This document shows, piece by piece, positions 34,348 to 48,200 of a stretch of 64,000 nt of DNA. Position numbers and translations under genes: made by a program. Origin of the DNA: Triticum aestivum. Taxonomy: Eukaryota > Streptophyta > Magnoliopsida > Poales > Poaceae. The stretch's first letter is position 1; each line of letters begins with the position of its first letter. Location: assembly GCF_018294505.1 (NCBI RefSeq), contig NC_057801.1, positions 842,340,807 to 842,404,806 of the forward strand, read 5' to 3'. Below the pieces are notes generated by a model. It saw only the letters and a list, made by a program, of their open reading frames with translations. It did not search any database and was not told the DNA's origin.

Positions 34348-34794
34348 TGACCTTATTGATGAGAGCCTAGAAATCATCGTGCACGTGCTCCCAGAAGCCG
34401 CAGTGGTCGTCGTTGAATCCTTGAATCGATCCGAAGAACCTCACATCAAACATCATTGCATACGCACAACGAGAAACCCTAATCTCGCTGCCCCGAGGAG
34501 GTGGAAGGAATCTACACTGGAGGTATGTACAATCCGCCTCGACGGACGACCCCGAGGAGGATCGAAACCCGGAAGACTTACTCGACGAAGACGCGCCGTC
34601 ATCCGTCTGAGTGCCGCCCCTGAGAGGACTAGAACTCTACCTATCTACTAGCCGGAGCCGAGGTGCCAAGATTCCCTTCCCGCCACCGGATCCCGGAGCG
34701 GCATGCGGATGGGAGGCATATCCATGGACACGTCGGCAGATATCGAGGGAAGGAAGGATTTTCCTTAGCCGCCTTCCGAGAAGGCAAAGAAATA
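34348..34794. other. Unassigned sequence
   Basis: GC-rich stretch containing AGAAACCCTAATCTCGCTGCCCCGAGGAGG-type text of the kind often seen in repeat-linked 5' regions. Weak ORFs only, no domain recognised. Confidence 0.35.
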
Positions 34795-35052
34795 CTCCCT
34801 CCGTTTTTATTTACTCTGCATATTAGAGTTGACTGAAGTCAAACTTCGTAAAGTTTAACCAAGTTTATAGAAAAATAATATAGACATTTATTATAATAAA
34901 TCTATACGATGTGAAAGTACATTCAATAATAAATCTAATGTTGTTGATTTGTTATTGTATATCTTAATATTTTTGTTTATAAACTTGGTCAAAGTTTGTA
35001 AAGCTTGACTTTGATTAAAATTAATATGCGAATTAAATAAAAACGGAGGGAG
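34795..35052. mobile_element. Stowaway MITE, 258 bases
   Basis: CTCCCTCCGTTTTTATTTA at the left is matched inverted by AAATAAAAACGGAGGGAG at the right, flanked by TA on both sides. Confidence 0.92.
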
Positions 35053-35567
35053 TACTAATAACCGGAAGACATGTTGTGGGCCCAAAAATCAAGGTGGACT
35101 AAATGTCAGCACCGCGATGGCCGTCGTCGACTACAAGTGGGCAGGGCGGCCATTGGCAGCATAGTCGGGGGTCGTGTCGGACGCGGAATCATGGGGCCGG
35201 CAGATCGTGTGGTACATCGTGTACATGTACGCACACCTCGTACGTCCCGCATACGAAGGTGGGTATACATTTTGACCAAATAACGATATACGCTTTGCCC
35301 CGCCAAAAAAAGGAAAAACGATATACGCTTTGTGGGGTTGTACCGAATTTTATTATTCGCAGTAATACAGTAGGTATAGGGCAAGAAAACAACAGATTAA
35401 GGAGCGTACACATGCACACACGAAACATATAGGCCGCGTACACACCCTGCCTGAACACACTAGTACAAAACAGACCAACAATTTACCAACTGGAATAGCC
35501 CACTAATAGATGAACAAGTTCTTAGGCATTATTCCAACACTAGGTCCTGGACTTCGATCTTCACTGT

Positions 35568-35740
35568 TTTTTTTTCCGAAAAGGGGGTTTGCCCCGGCCT
35601 CTGCATCAGAACGATGCATACGGCCATATTATTAATAATCAAAAAGATCCAACAAATGTCTCGGAGTCTCAAACAAAACTGAAAAAAGCTCATAGAGAGC
35701 CTAAACGGGATAACCTGAGAAGCAAACGCGTCCACTACCG
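35568..35740 (-). mobile_element. 5'-truncated LINE tail
   Basis: On the minus strand the sequence runs TAATAATATGGCCGTATGCA, CATCGTTCTGATGCAGAGGC, CCCCTTTTCGG and then a run of A. This is the usual 3' end of Triticeae LINEs with its poly-A. Only about 170 bases are present. Confidence 0.6.
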
Positions 35741-36193
35741 GAATTGTTCTACGTGATGTGTGTGTAATGCCAAGCGAAATCAGACGGATTCAAATCCTCC
35801 TGGCTCTGTGTTCTCTGACTGATTGCCTGCTCCTCCCCGACCAGCCCTGTTGTACCTTTGACTGTCAGAAGTATCAGAAGTTTCTGCGCCGTGTGATGGA
35901 TCACTCACATGATGGTTCCTACACCAGTCACCAAGTAAACATAGACAATTAGTGTATTGGTTTTCACTTTCAGTTTCAAAGAAGAATCAGCAACAACTGA
36001 AATCACTAAAATTCATTTCGAGTAAAGAGCCAAAACTTCATTTGAAATTCAACCAAATATTACAAAAATATTTGGATTCCAGTACTAAAGAAATTGCTGA
36101 AACATTTTGACCAATAGGTAGAAATTACTGAGTTTCAGTGAATCTCACGACATCTCACTGAGTGATAAAACCAATTTGGATGGATGGAACATC

Positions 36194-36598
36194 TTACGTG
36201 TTATCAAAAGTATGTGACGCCGTGAGGAGACTGGCGTGCACGTAGAGCACGAGCGTGCACAAGCAGTCGAGGCGACTGCGCATGTCCCGGAGCTGCGTCT
36301 CCATGCTCCTGCCGGTCCGGACGCGGCGCCAGAGCGTGCTCCCGCGATAGAAGGTCACGAGGCCGGCCGCTTCGGCCAGCGCCCCGGCGACCAGTCCGGC
36401 AAGCGCTGGGTTCTGCTGCTGCTTGGCCATGTTCAGTAGCGCGTGGAGCTTGCGCGCGCACCCCTCGACCTTGGCGCACTCCTCCTTGCATTGCGGAATC
36501 CGCAGATGGCGCGCGGCCAGGGCGACGAGCATGACGGCGTGCAGCCCGGACAGCTGCGCGACATTGGCAATGTCCGACAGGACGCCACACACACCCAT
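36194..36598 (-). CDS. Small MLKL-NTD-like protein, copy 2
   Basis: A single uninterrupted frame of 134 residues starting MGVCGVLSDIANVAQLSGLH. It carries the helical pattern of copy 1: QCKEECAKVEGCARKL, GLVTFYRGSTLWRR, SMETQLRDMRSRLDCL and YVHASLL. Relative to copy 3 it differs at about a dozen residues over the shared length. A TATA box and short leader precede the ATG by about 55 bases, and upstream sequence is shared with copies 1 and 3. Being intact beside decayed elements suggests recent duplication or selection. Function unknown; the domain family is inferred by eye. Confidence 0.75.
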   Translation of the reverse strand: MGVCGVLSDIANVAQLSGLHAVMLVALAARHLRIPQCKEECAKVEGCARKLHALLNMAKQQQNPALAGLVAGALAEAAGLVTFYRGSTLWRRVRTGRSMETQLRDMRSRLDCLCTLVLYVHASLLTASHTFDNT

Positions 36599-36649
36599 CC
36601 TGATGCTGAAGCTGAAGCTGATGGAGAGTAAGCGCTGCTAGGAGCAGGC

Positions 36650-36658
36650 TATATATAT
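36650..36658 (-). promoter_or_regulatory. TATA box of small-gene copy 2
   Basis: On the minus strand CCATATATATAGCC lies about 55 bases upstream of the ATG, with a CAGCTTCAGCTTCAGCATCAG leader between. The same arrangement occurs at copy 3. Confidence 0.65.
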
Positions 36659-36734
36659 GGGTCTCCATGTGGCAATCAGCTTTGGACTCCGACTGTCTGG
36701 CCGTGAAACACAAGGAGTTGAAGAAAGGCGCCTA

Positions 36735-36990
36735 GTGCATCTTCTCATGGGTGGAGTCTCGGAGGGGGCTCTGAGAGGAGAGGAGAGAAGAGCAGAGGCC
36801 GGAGGTGTTCCATTCCAAGGAACTCCCGCGAGAAGGTGGCTCATGAGCGAGACGAGAGCCTGCCTTTCCAGTCAGCGTGCGTAGCCGAAGAAGAAGATCC
36901 CAGGATGTTCCTAGGAAGTTCCGCGCCATATCCTTCTCCCTCCAGCCGTTGGATCACATCTCCCTCTCCCGGTCCACACATGTGGCTCGC
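36735..36990 (-). promoter_or_regulatory. Upstream conserved block of small-gene copy 2
   Basis: On the minus strand it reads, in order, CCAACGGCTGGAGGGAGAAG, GGCGCGGAACTTCC, CTCGTCTCGCT, TCCTTGGAATGGAAC and CTCTCCTCTCAGAG, as upstream of copy 1. Compared with copy 1, copy 2 has about 20 extra bases (GCTACGCACGCTGACTGG). Confidence 0.6.
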
Positions 36991-36999
36991 AAAATCACA

Positions 37000-39240
37000 A
37001 ATGAAACGTTTCGCGAGCAGTCTTGTAAACATGCCCAAAACAAAACACAAGGGCAGCCCGTCGAGAGAATGTTCTTTCCTTAGTCGATTTTTTCTTCTAT
37101 TACTTTTAATCATCCTAGTCCTAGAGAGGCTAATATGGCGGCCCACGTTTTAGCTAGCAACGCGGAGTGTGATCGATCCATTGTTTGGCAATCGAAGCCT
37201 TCGGATTTTCATGGCGCGGCTCAGCTGAGTAGGGGCGCGGGTGTGCAGCTCAGGCATGCAGAGCGGCGTGACTGGCCGCCCTGGTGCACAAAGGTGCGGA
37301 TCCAACCAGGGTGTTCACAATGACCACGTGCCGTGCATATTTGGCGCCCTGGTCCGAGCGTCGACGAAGTGCGCGGGTGAGATGCTACGCTAGGCACGGC
37401 TAGGTCCACTGGTGTGAACCGGAGGCGTCTGGGCATGGATCTGTCCAAGGTCGCATGGATCTGGCGGCGACGAGGTGCGACACATGTGCAGGCGCAGGGC
37501 GGACTCCCGCGGCTACTCTGTGCATGATCCGGCGATGCAATGGCTCCAAGATGGCGTGTGCATGTGGCTCCGGGGCGTAGCCGTCCTCCGGCGCGGATCT
37601 GGCGTCCTGAGCTAAGGTTTGCAGACGTTGAGGTGATGGCGACGAGCTGTTGGGCACATGATCGGGCGCGACAACTCCTGATCCGATGATTTGTCGCTCG
37701 AGCGGCTCCCTGTTGCGACACACGGGGTGGGAGGATGCAAGGGGACGGCCCCAAGTCTGCTTGACGGGCAGTGGTGGCAGTGTTTGGCAGCGGAATTGTC
37801 ATGTTGCAGGTGTGGTGTCGCTTTGTCCTCAACCTTTATAAAACATTAAAAATATTTGTATGCTCATGCAGTGTAAAATAATTATTCGCTCAACCTTTAG
37901 AAAACATTATACAACTTAAAAATGTTTGTATCATTTTAATAATGTTCACAAATTAAAAATATGTATTTGACATTTTTTTAATTGTTATACGATATAAACA
38001 ATCTATATGTAACTCAAAAAAAAGTCTTAACATTCTAAAAAAATGTACATTATACTTAAAAAATTGTCCATGAGTTTCAAAATATGTTTTTGATGTTTTA
38101 CGAAAATATTATTCAAAATATATTCGCAAGTTTAAACTATATCTTGTATCACTCAGAAAGATGTTTCAACGTGTGTTTCAAAAATGGTTCACCCGTATTA
38201 TGAAAATAATAATCAAAAACATGTATTAGAAAAAATATGCCTTATCTTTGCCGTTTATCTTTTGGACCGATTTATCATTCTGACAAGATAAATCAGACCT
38301 ATTCATAGCACTATGTTTGCAAAAAAACTATGTTTATTTATGTTTTGTGGAGTTTTTTACGGAATATGTACTATTGTCTTATTTTGTTTGTCATTATACG
38401 AGGATACAAAGGCTAGAAATCAAGGTAACACTTCTGTCAAATATTGTTTGGGTGTTGAATATAGCGTATTTTAGTGTTGGGAACCTGAGATTTGAAAAAA
38501 AATCCGATTAATAGTCAACCGATAAAATTGATTAACCGGACAATTTTCGAGTAATCTCTAGTCCCTAGCCGACCGAGACGATAACGATAAGCGATATCCT
38601 CAACATTGATTTAAATAAACCTTTTTAGTTGTGCATGCCAAAGTTACAGTGATGTTTCTTCAAACAACCAATGTACCTATCATGTACATGCACCATTGTT
38701 ACTCTTGCATTTAAATTCGTTAGTCTTGGATGATTTAAGTTTCTATTTTGAAGTAATATATGTAATATTCATATATGAATTCAACGGGTACGCAATTTAT
38801 GAAATGGAGGCTATGTAATCATATGAGGTAACACTTTTAAGTAGCGGACTACAATATCCATTTCTTTTTGTGCGCCTCTACACTAACACGTCAATGCATG
38901 ATGTTTAAATAAATAACCAATGGCACTAAATTATCTATTTACACGAGAAATACATAGGCTCAGCGTTTGATCCCCTTTTTGGTGAACGCGCCACTACACC
39001 TGTACGATTGGTCGTGCCCGTGTGAACGTCCAAGTTATCGGCGCATCATCCCGAGTTATTGTCTTTTTTTCTGGGGTGGACTTCACACCAGTTATTAACT
39101 GCTGACGCATGCCCCGTGTACACAGTCTAGCAATGACCTTCTCGCTAGCATGGTCCAAAATTAGTTGAAACTGGATACGAACAATCCACGGGCGGCAAAA
39201 TCTCCCGCCTCCTTCTAAAATTTCCGCCACCTTAGTCTTT
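37000..39240. other. Intergenic DNA, no supported gene
   Basis: A GC-rich part (37,130-37,830) with weak ORFs on both strands is followed by AT-rich repeat text (37,840-38,240) like that at 24,560-25,090, then plain AT-rich DNA. No domain or transposon end was recognised. Confidence 0.45.
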
Positions 39241-39299
39241 AGCATGCGAAATTCCCCTTTTGTCCTTGGTGCATGGAGACCAACAGTTACAATACCGCC

Positions 39300-42200
39300 C
39301 CCATCTACATGATAGGTCGGGGCTGCTTTGGTAACTTCCGGTTCCCCCCACTACACGGCACCCTCATTTCCTCTCCCCCTCCCGCAAAATCGACTAACTC
39401 CACAGCACCAGAGCATCTTACATCACGCCGTCCATACTTCATCGCCCTTTCTCCCCTCCCCTCTCGAAACCCTAGACTGCTCATCCACCGGTGTACCATA
39501 GCCCATTCACTGCCAGGCATCCACCTCGCTGGATCTGCTTCTGCGGCCGCATCTACCCCTCCCACCTCTTCTAGAAACAAGTAGACTGCTCATTCACCAC
39601 TGTACCATAGCCCATTCGGTGCCGACCTTGTCCACGGCGCCGGATCTACTTCGGCGGTACTATCGTCAACCGCCGCGCATCTGCAGCGGCTCATTCGTAC
39701 TCCCCACCGGAGACGCTTCGTCCACACCCCCCGGAGCCGCCCCACCGATGCCCTCGTCGACGGCCTCTGATCCTCTTCGCCGACACCTTCCTCAACCCTA
39801 CCGGAGCCGCTTCACCGACACCATCGTCAACCCTACCGGAGTAGCTTCGCCTATACCATTCTCAACCCTACCGGGGCCGCTTTGCCTACTCACAAGTCCA
39901 CGGCTCTAGATCCGCTTCCTCGCACCCTCATCCGACCTACCGGAGCAGCCTCTGACGCCCCGTCCACGGCCGCAGATCCGCATCGTTGACACCATCCTTA
40001 ACCCAACCACCGGAGCAGCTTCTGACGCCCCGTCCACGGCCGCAGATCCGCATCGTCGACACCATCCTTAACCCAAGCACCGGAGCAGCTTCTGACGCCC
40101 CGTCCACGGCCGCAGATCCGTGTCGTCGACAGCATCCTTAACCCAACCACCGGAGCAGCTTCACCTACGCCCTCGTCCACGTCCACAGATCTGCTTCGCC
40201 CACACCGTAGTCCACCCTACCAGAGCCGCTCCACAAACACCCTATTCGACAGTTCTAGATCTCCTTACCGGACCCCGACAGCTAGCATAGCGTCATCACC
40301 CTTGACGTTTCTAACCCGATTCCCATCGTCTGGAGAGATTCCAAGCAACCGCCACGGCCTAGGTACTTGTCACCTTTAAACCCGTCCAGCATCACCTGCC
40401 CGATGTACTTCAAATATACTAACTGATCGCTGTTACCTATTATGCAGCTGGCAAAAACTACAAGGACGATGTTTCTTCTGGATCTAACAGCTTGTCCAAC
40501 CAAGATCCTGGACTGAGGCATTGCTATGATCTTGTAAGTGCGTCTCTCTCTCTTGTATTGTTCTACGCCTGCCAGCGTGCTTTGCTAGGATTTTCGACCA
40601 GTAATCCCTTTGTGCAGACAATGATTTCTACTACTGGCTACTAAATTAGATATGTAGATGGCATACATGATACTACCTCGTACCTCCGTTCCTAAATATA
40701 AGTCTTTCTAGAGATTCCACTATAGGCTACATACGGAGCAAAATGAGTGAATCTACACTCGAAATTGCATCTATATACATATGTATGTGGTCCATACTGG
40801 AATCTCTACAAAGACATATATTTAGGAACAGGGGCAGTACATTACACAAAATCATAGGTGGCATGTAGGAATTCCAGTGCACTACATTAGGCTCCCTTAG
40901 AGTGCCTGCTAGTCTAGCATACAAAGTCATGGCTAGTTTATGGTACGCACACAATCGTTAATTGGTGGTTTAAATATGTGCAAGGGATATGCAATATAGT
41001 ATCATGTAGAGATGTCTGAAATTAGCCGTGTCAACTTGCAGATAGGGTTACACAATGAAAAAGTACAAGATGTATGTAGCAATTTCATGGAACATCACAA
41101 AAAAAAGGAGAGGCAGCAGTGAGCCTATACAGTGTGCTATGGTACGTCACTCCTCCATTGCAATCATCGTGACATGTTATTTGTATGTCAGTTCAGTTAG
41201 CCAAGTTTCTTAGGGACAGTTATTATGAGTTATCCTAAGAAAATAAGCACCTGTGCATATAAGCTCCATGTAATAAGCCAACCAGTTCTTTTCATTGTGT
41301 TTTCAGCTTATCTTTGGTATGATCAGTGGAAAGTCTAGATTGCATTATATTTTTTTCATTTTGTTGCCCATATAAAAATTAATTTGACTTGCAAACATCA
41401 CAAATTGAACCCAGTGCAGTAATTAATATGATAGGAAAGCAGACCATCACTATTTGCTCAAAATGCAAATACAAAGATACCATCTACTTGGCACAATCTA
41501 CTTTGGTCAATGTTTTCCATAGAGATCCCATTGCCTAATTTAAACGAAGAACGCATGACCCACATTTAAATGAAGAACAATTATTTATTGAAATTCGATG
41601 GTCCAAGTGGCTGGTTATTATCATATAGCAGCACCACCTGAAAGCATCATATAGCAGCAGCAGCTCATAGCAACTCATCATACAGCAACAGCAGTCTGTA
41701 ATTCATTATATACCAGCAGCAGCTCATAGCAATTCATCATATAGCAGCAGCAGGAGCAGCTCATTGCAATTCATCATATAGCAGCACCAGGAGCAGCTCA
41801 TAGCAATTCATCATATAGCAGCAGCAGGAGCAGCTCATAGCAATTCATCATATAGCAGCAGTAGGAGCAGCTCATAGCAATTCATCATATAGCATCAGCA
41901 GGAGCAGCTTATAGCAACTCATCATATAGCAGTAGCAGCAGCTCATAGCAATTCATCATATAGCAGCAGCAGCTCATAGCAATTCATCATATAGCAGCAG
42001 CAGGAACAACTCATAGCAATGCATCATATAGCAGCAGCAGAAGCAGCTCATAGCAATTCATCATATAGCAGCAGCAGGAACAACTCATAGCAATGCATCA
42101 TATAGCAACAGCAGAAGCAGCTCATAGCAATTCATCGTATAGTGGATCAGAATGAAAATTTGGCAAAAAATCAGAGGAGATCCTCACCTTGTTGGATGAG

Positions 42201-45200
42201 CTCATCCTTCAACATCACCTCAAGGCCATGGCCTGGGAGGAGGGGAGGGGGAATAAGGTGCCTTCTGCCACAGTGTGGCATCAGCTGTAGTTGTGCAGCG
42301 CCCGCCAAAGTAGTGCATTGGATGAACCATAGTGGAGCAGCTGCTGGAGACCATGAGAATGAGGGGCGGTGCCAGAGGGAGGAGCAGCCAGGGAGATTTG
42401 CCCCTACACGCCGGCCATGTAGCCTAGCTGGACATAGCATCGTCAAGGACCAGGCCAGATGGGACCAGTGGCGACGGCTCGCTGGAGGAACCCTAGTGCT
42501 GCAGGCAGGGGATCGAGGTAGAGGGAAAGGGGAGAGGAGATGCAAGCGGGCAGGGCAATGAACGCGTGCGTGTTTGTTTTTACTTGAGGGTCAGGTGTGA
42601 CACGGGCGTTAGCAGTTGCATTTTGAGTGTAATATAGGCAGACAACAGAGTCATTTCACTATTCCCCTTCCCTTCAATTTTTAGTGAGGTTCTACCCGAA
42701 ACACCACCCTCCAAAGCAAAATTAGTTAAGCCCAAGCCCATAACTCAAAATGACTTCTTTACATCTTTTATGGCTTATTTTGACAATAAGCCCTGAAAAG
42801 GTGGAATCGAACTGGCCCTTAACCTGCAATTCAATTGTGCGTGCAATGATGAATCACTCTTGCTTGCTATAGTGTACATTTAGGCATCATCATACATGGC
42901 ATAACCTAATACATGTGCATTCCATTGTAGAATCTGGAATATGCAATGTTTATGTTAGTTCATACGTTGCACATGATGTTTAAATGCCCCTTAAATCTGG
43001 TCAGTCAAGTGATGGTCTTTAAGCTTCCTTCTTTGCTTCTTTTCTTGATATGTAAGATTTGCTCACACATCTGTTCAATTACTTGTTTGCATCAGCCATC
43101 CATACTAGGACTGTTTACTTTGATTACTTGTTGTTCTTGACCTAACACTCTAACAGAGCTTGCCAACAATTTAAACACTAAGGGCCACTACAAGAGATCG
43201 GGCCTACTATGACGAGCTAAAAAATGTCATTAAATAGCTAATAACGTCACAAATTACCCCCGGTGACATTTTATGGGCGTCACAAGCATCGTCACGGATT
43301 CCCCGTCACAGATTACTCCTAGTGACGGCGCACGCGCAAAAACGTCATCGAAATTGGGACCTTCGGTGACATTGTATAGACTGTCACTCGACTTGCTATT
43401 TCCATGACAGTCAATTAATGTCACATGTTAGGAGAAAATATGCCATATTGTACCATATTCGGTGACGAGGCAACGTCACTAACTTTATGCCACATCAACA
43501 CCCGAGCGGCTATCCCACTACTAGTGCCACTACTTTTATTATGGATGAAGATGACATCATCAACATATATGTACTTTCTTTTGAATCTAAATTACGATCA
43601 AAATAAATATTTAATTCACATCAGATTATATAAAAAATTTAAAGAGAAAAAGCACATCTTAAATTGATATGAAAGTCAAATCATATTATATGTGAAATTG
43701 TCTCCGCCAAGTCATTCTATAAACAAAAATGACAGTAAAAAATTGACTCAAGTTTGACACAGACAATAGACAAGATGAAAACTAATATTAACTATAGACC
43801 ACATATGTTCTCCCGATGATTCCAATGTAAGGATGGCATTCATGAACCATCTGGTTTGGACTGGGACTGCTGAGTTGCTTGAGCCCTCAAGAGAAAATCA
43901 AGCAGATTATCCGTCTCCTTTTGCTTCTTTGCCCAGGCTTCATTCTTCTCTTCCTGGCTCTTCCTTAGAGCTTCCAATTCATCTTGCTGCTTCTTCTGTA
44001 TCTCTTCAAATGCTCTCTCTTGTGCTTCAAGTCTTGCGGCTAACTCCTCCTGATGCCTATAAATGACAAAACACAACAACATTGCATCGTAATGAAATTA
44101 AAACAGACAAGATAACAAGGTACAAGGGTACCAATTTGAAATAGAGAAGTACAATATTAAATGTCAAGGCAAGCATGCCCATGGGCCAATGAAACAGTAA
44201 ACCCAAGAATAACTTATGATGTTTTAAAATATGCAAAACCAACAGCTTGATTACAGGAAGCGTCACCAAAAGGATATCAAGTCAACAACCCAGGTGAAAA
44301 GATGCACTCCTTAGTTGAACTTTCATTCACTGCAATGAGTGCAATGTGCACATAGAAGCAGGCAAAAAGAAACAACAAGAACAGAAAGGGAAATAAGGTA
44401 ATCACCTGTCATTTGCATCTCTTGCCTCTCTATCCTTCTGTTCAATTCTTTCTTCTAAAATTCGGATCTGGGCTGATGAAGTAGAGCTCCCAGACCTCCC
44501 AGATCTTGATGCATACCCCATGCTGGAAAGGAAGGTGCTATGGGCGCTTTCGTCCTTTAGAACTTCAGCCACAATCGCTGTATCAGATACTGGTTGCTCA
44601 CCTTTTGATTGTGTTTTCCTTTTCTTTTCCATCGCATTCTATAGTATAAAGAAAAACATTGATGCTAAGGCAAAGTTCATATGCTAGATTACACTTGATC
44701 AATATGAGAATCTATTTCAAGTCAGAAACAATAGAGGAAGTAATCTTACATGAGCTAGAAGTGCTGGCTCGCTCATGCTACCAGTCTTGCTGTTTGTATG
44801 GGTATCTTTGAAAAACTCAATGGGACTTGGTTCCTGATTATTGTACTTGTCTTTTTTCTACAAGATATATGAAATTGTAACATTACTACTACATACATAT
44901 TGGCCAGATGCAATAGACATAGGACTACACATAAGATATTTGGAATTCTTACAAGTTTGCTGAAATAGGCAACATAAGACATAGATCCAGTCTTCTGGTG
45001 ATGCTTGACAGCTTCTCGGTTTTCCTTATTCATTTGACATAATTGCTACATAAAGAAAATTAATATAAGTATTTACATATGGTAAAGTAGATGTGAGTGC
45101 AAAAACTATTGTTGGTCGCATATATTGTTACAAACCTTGTTTCTTTCATCGGACCATTTATTGACAAGGCTGGTCCAATTCTCGTGAGTAATGTTTGCTG

Positions 45201-48200
45201 GCTTATTTGATAATGCTTCCTGAGCAGTATAACCATTGAAGTATTTCTTCTTTAGCCTATAGCATTGTTGTCGAACACCCTTCTGGATTACTTTTGTGCA
45301 TACATCATTCCCAACCTTGTCATCCTTTTCCATCTCAAAGTTAAGCTGAAATAACAATCATATATACGATATATCACTAAATTGACTATGCGACATGTGA
45401 ACACGTGTATGAAAATTGAAGGAAACTATCCCACTGCAATATCTTTAATAGCATGGGGAATAACATGTTTGAGTGGGCTTTTGGCATAGTCCTTCCAGTG
45501 CGTAGCAACATGCATTCTGCTCCTGATGTGGATACCACACTTAGAAGAAAGCTTTGCTGCTTGGACTGGGTCTGTAGGTCTCACTTTCCCTGCTGTAAAA
45601 TCAATATGCATTTTCCTCCCTCCATTTCTGCTTGCATACTCCTGAAGCCCATGCCCCATGGTTGGTCTACGTCCACGACCTCTCCTTGACGGACGTGGAT
45701 CAGTTGGACCAGTGGAGCATGCTAACGCATCTACATTACAAACTGGCAGATAAATTAGAAGGTTACAATTTCAAGTGGAAAATAGAAGGGGGTGAAGCGA
45801 TGATGTCGCATATACCTTGGCCTTGTAATGTTATCATGTTATCTGATTGTTCAGATGTGCCTATCATGTCTTGGAACCTTGTACCCCTGAATCAGCATCA
45901 AGCGAGTTGCTATCCTTAGAAGTTAGGTGAGGTGATGTGTTTGTTGGATTTGGTGCAGACTGTTCTTGATGGTTTGTAGCTTCAACTGACTCAGTTGTTG
46001 TGGTAGCTCTAGATCTTGTTATTCTTGAGGTAGCCACTGCACTATTTTTGGATCTGCCATGCTTTTTCATTTTTGGCATGGTAGAACCTTCAGGTGCCTG
46101 GGTCAAACAAGTGAGTCAAACAAGGCAGGTAATCAACAGTAACTTGTGCAATGGCAGCATAGTTTCAAATAGGAATGCAGTGAACAAAGATATCATCATC
46201 TATATTGACAGAAAATGTGAATAAATATTTTGAGTCAACTATTTGTGATACTTATAGTGCACAACGACATACACATGATACAACCAAGGCGAAATTAAAG
46301 CCAGTGAATCCACATTGTACATATTATTTAAGATGTAAGTCTGCATGATATATTACCATTGCTTGGGACTTAGCAACATCGACCTCCTCTTCATCTATCA
46401 AATCCTCTTCCTCTCCATGGGCCTCCTCTTCAGCATCTGGTTCATACTCTGAGTTGCTGCGATCATCAGCACCTCGTGCATTTTGCGTCGGTTGCGCATT
46501 AGAGGCACTAGGGTATACAAGGCTACGAGCTAAGCTTTGTATGCCTTTAAGATGCTCCCGCTCTGCAGCCTTGCGTTCCGCAATCCTTGCATCCCTTTCC
46601 TTCAAATACGCCTTGCCCTTGCGTTTATGTTCTGCAAGATATTCCCTGCTATGCATATCACTCTCCAGAACTGGTGGCATGTTTTAATAACTGAAGCTGG
46701 AAAATATGACAGAGAGTGAATTTAATGAATTGCCAAAAGACCTACTAGCCTACATTATCATCCCTAGATGACTGAAATTCGCTGAAACTTATTTGGAGGA
46801 GTACCTGTAACTTACATGATTACAATAAATTATCTCTTGAACCTGGTTATCATTGCTAGTAGACAAAGAAAGCTAGATTGTGTAAGATAGTTGTAAACAC
46901 GCAGCTCTACTAACAGGTATTTCATGTGTTCCTTTATAATTAAACTTATAATTGATGTTTGTCTGATTTGAGATGGCAAATACATTACTATATGATGCTT
47001 TTGAGGGATGTAGAACAGATCAAAACAAATAACATACTTGGAAATATGGAGCGTCCAGAATTCAGTTAAACAACAACAAGTGCAGACTCAGTCTTTATTC
47101 AGTTTCAAACAAGTGCAGACTCGGTCTTTATTCAGTTTCAAACAAGAAAAACTGCAGACTCAGTCTTTATCAAGAAGTGCAGAGTCGTTGTATTAAAGGA
47201 AGTCTCACAAACAACTAAATAAAGACCAACTAAATCTTACAGAGTTACTGGATTTTCCACATGCGCTGTGTTCAGACATGTAAAGAAATCTCACGCCCGT
47301 GTGTGCTTTTATCCCCCAAATCCCTTCCCTGATGATCCCTTACGTCTAGAGCTTGGGGTATGAGGAGGGCGGGATGAGAAAATTACAGTGAGCCGTCGCC
47401 GGTCGCTCCAATCGGTGGAGAAAGAGAGCAGGGTGGGCGGCCTCCTCAAATCCGCTGGTGCCGGTTGATGCAGCGGATCCGAGCTCGGCCGGTCGGGCGG
47501 CCTCCTCCAATCCGCCGTCGCCGGTCGCTGCAATCAGGGGGGTGGGGGAATAGAGCGGAGTGCTCGTGGGGATGGTTGATGTGGTGGATCCGTGCTCGGC
47601 CGGCGGGGCGGCCACCCCCAATCTGGCGGCCCTGATCGCCGCAGTTGTGGGATAGGAGAGTCGATTGAATCTGGCGAAAAAATGCCGGGGTGGGCGGTGG
47701 CTTTTAGCGATGCCTCTTCGCGGGTGAAACAGAGGATAATTTTTTGCTGGGTCTTTGACGGGTGGGGACATAGGGTGGATGCGGGAAAAAAATACTAGGA
47801 ACATGGAGGGAAAAGAGTACGTGGGTGGAGGGCAAATAATGTTTTTGCGAGGAGTCGGCATGGGTCGCGCGAGAGAAGGATTGGGTCTCGGTGGTTCTGC
47901 AGGAGGCGCGTGCAAAGGGGAACCCGCTAGAATGTTGCAGGGTGAGTTCTTGATCTATCGACTCCTAGTCTGTTATATATTTCAGTAGGGTGGAACAGAG
48001 TAGATTTATTGGCCATGGAGTTGATTATTTGATCATCTGTGTACTATATAGTTCTTCATTACATGAACACATGACTATAAAGAAATCTCTCTGCTAAGGT
48101 CAGGCATATGACATCTAACTGTACTGCAGTAGCATGTATTCAGGTTCAGGCAGTACCATTGCAGTCTGTAGCAAATCTCAAAACCATGCTCACTAGTGCA

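Larger units (their letters stand above)
35867..36731. repeat. Direct duplication unit, copy at 36 kb
   Basis: The unit runs from AGAAGTATCAGAAGTTTCTG through the small gene, its TATA box and GTGAAACACAAGG. It recurs in the same orientation at 63,142-64,000, with moderate divergence and small indels. The duplication may continue past the window edge. Confidence 0.9.

Noticed and set aside
41620..42140. CRISPR-like array
   Set aside because: The units are contiguous tandem repeats with no unique spacers, and the genome is plant nuclear.
47346..47915. 189-residue minus-strand ORF between the CACTA genes
   Set aside because: Proline-rich, low complexity, no domain or splice support. More likely leader or promoter of the TnpA-like gene.
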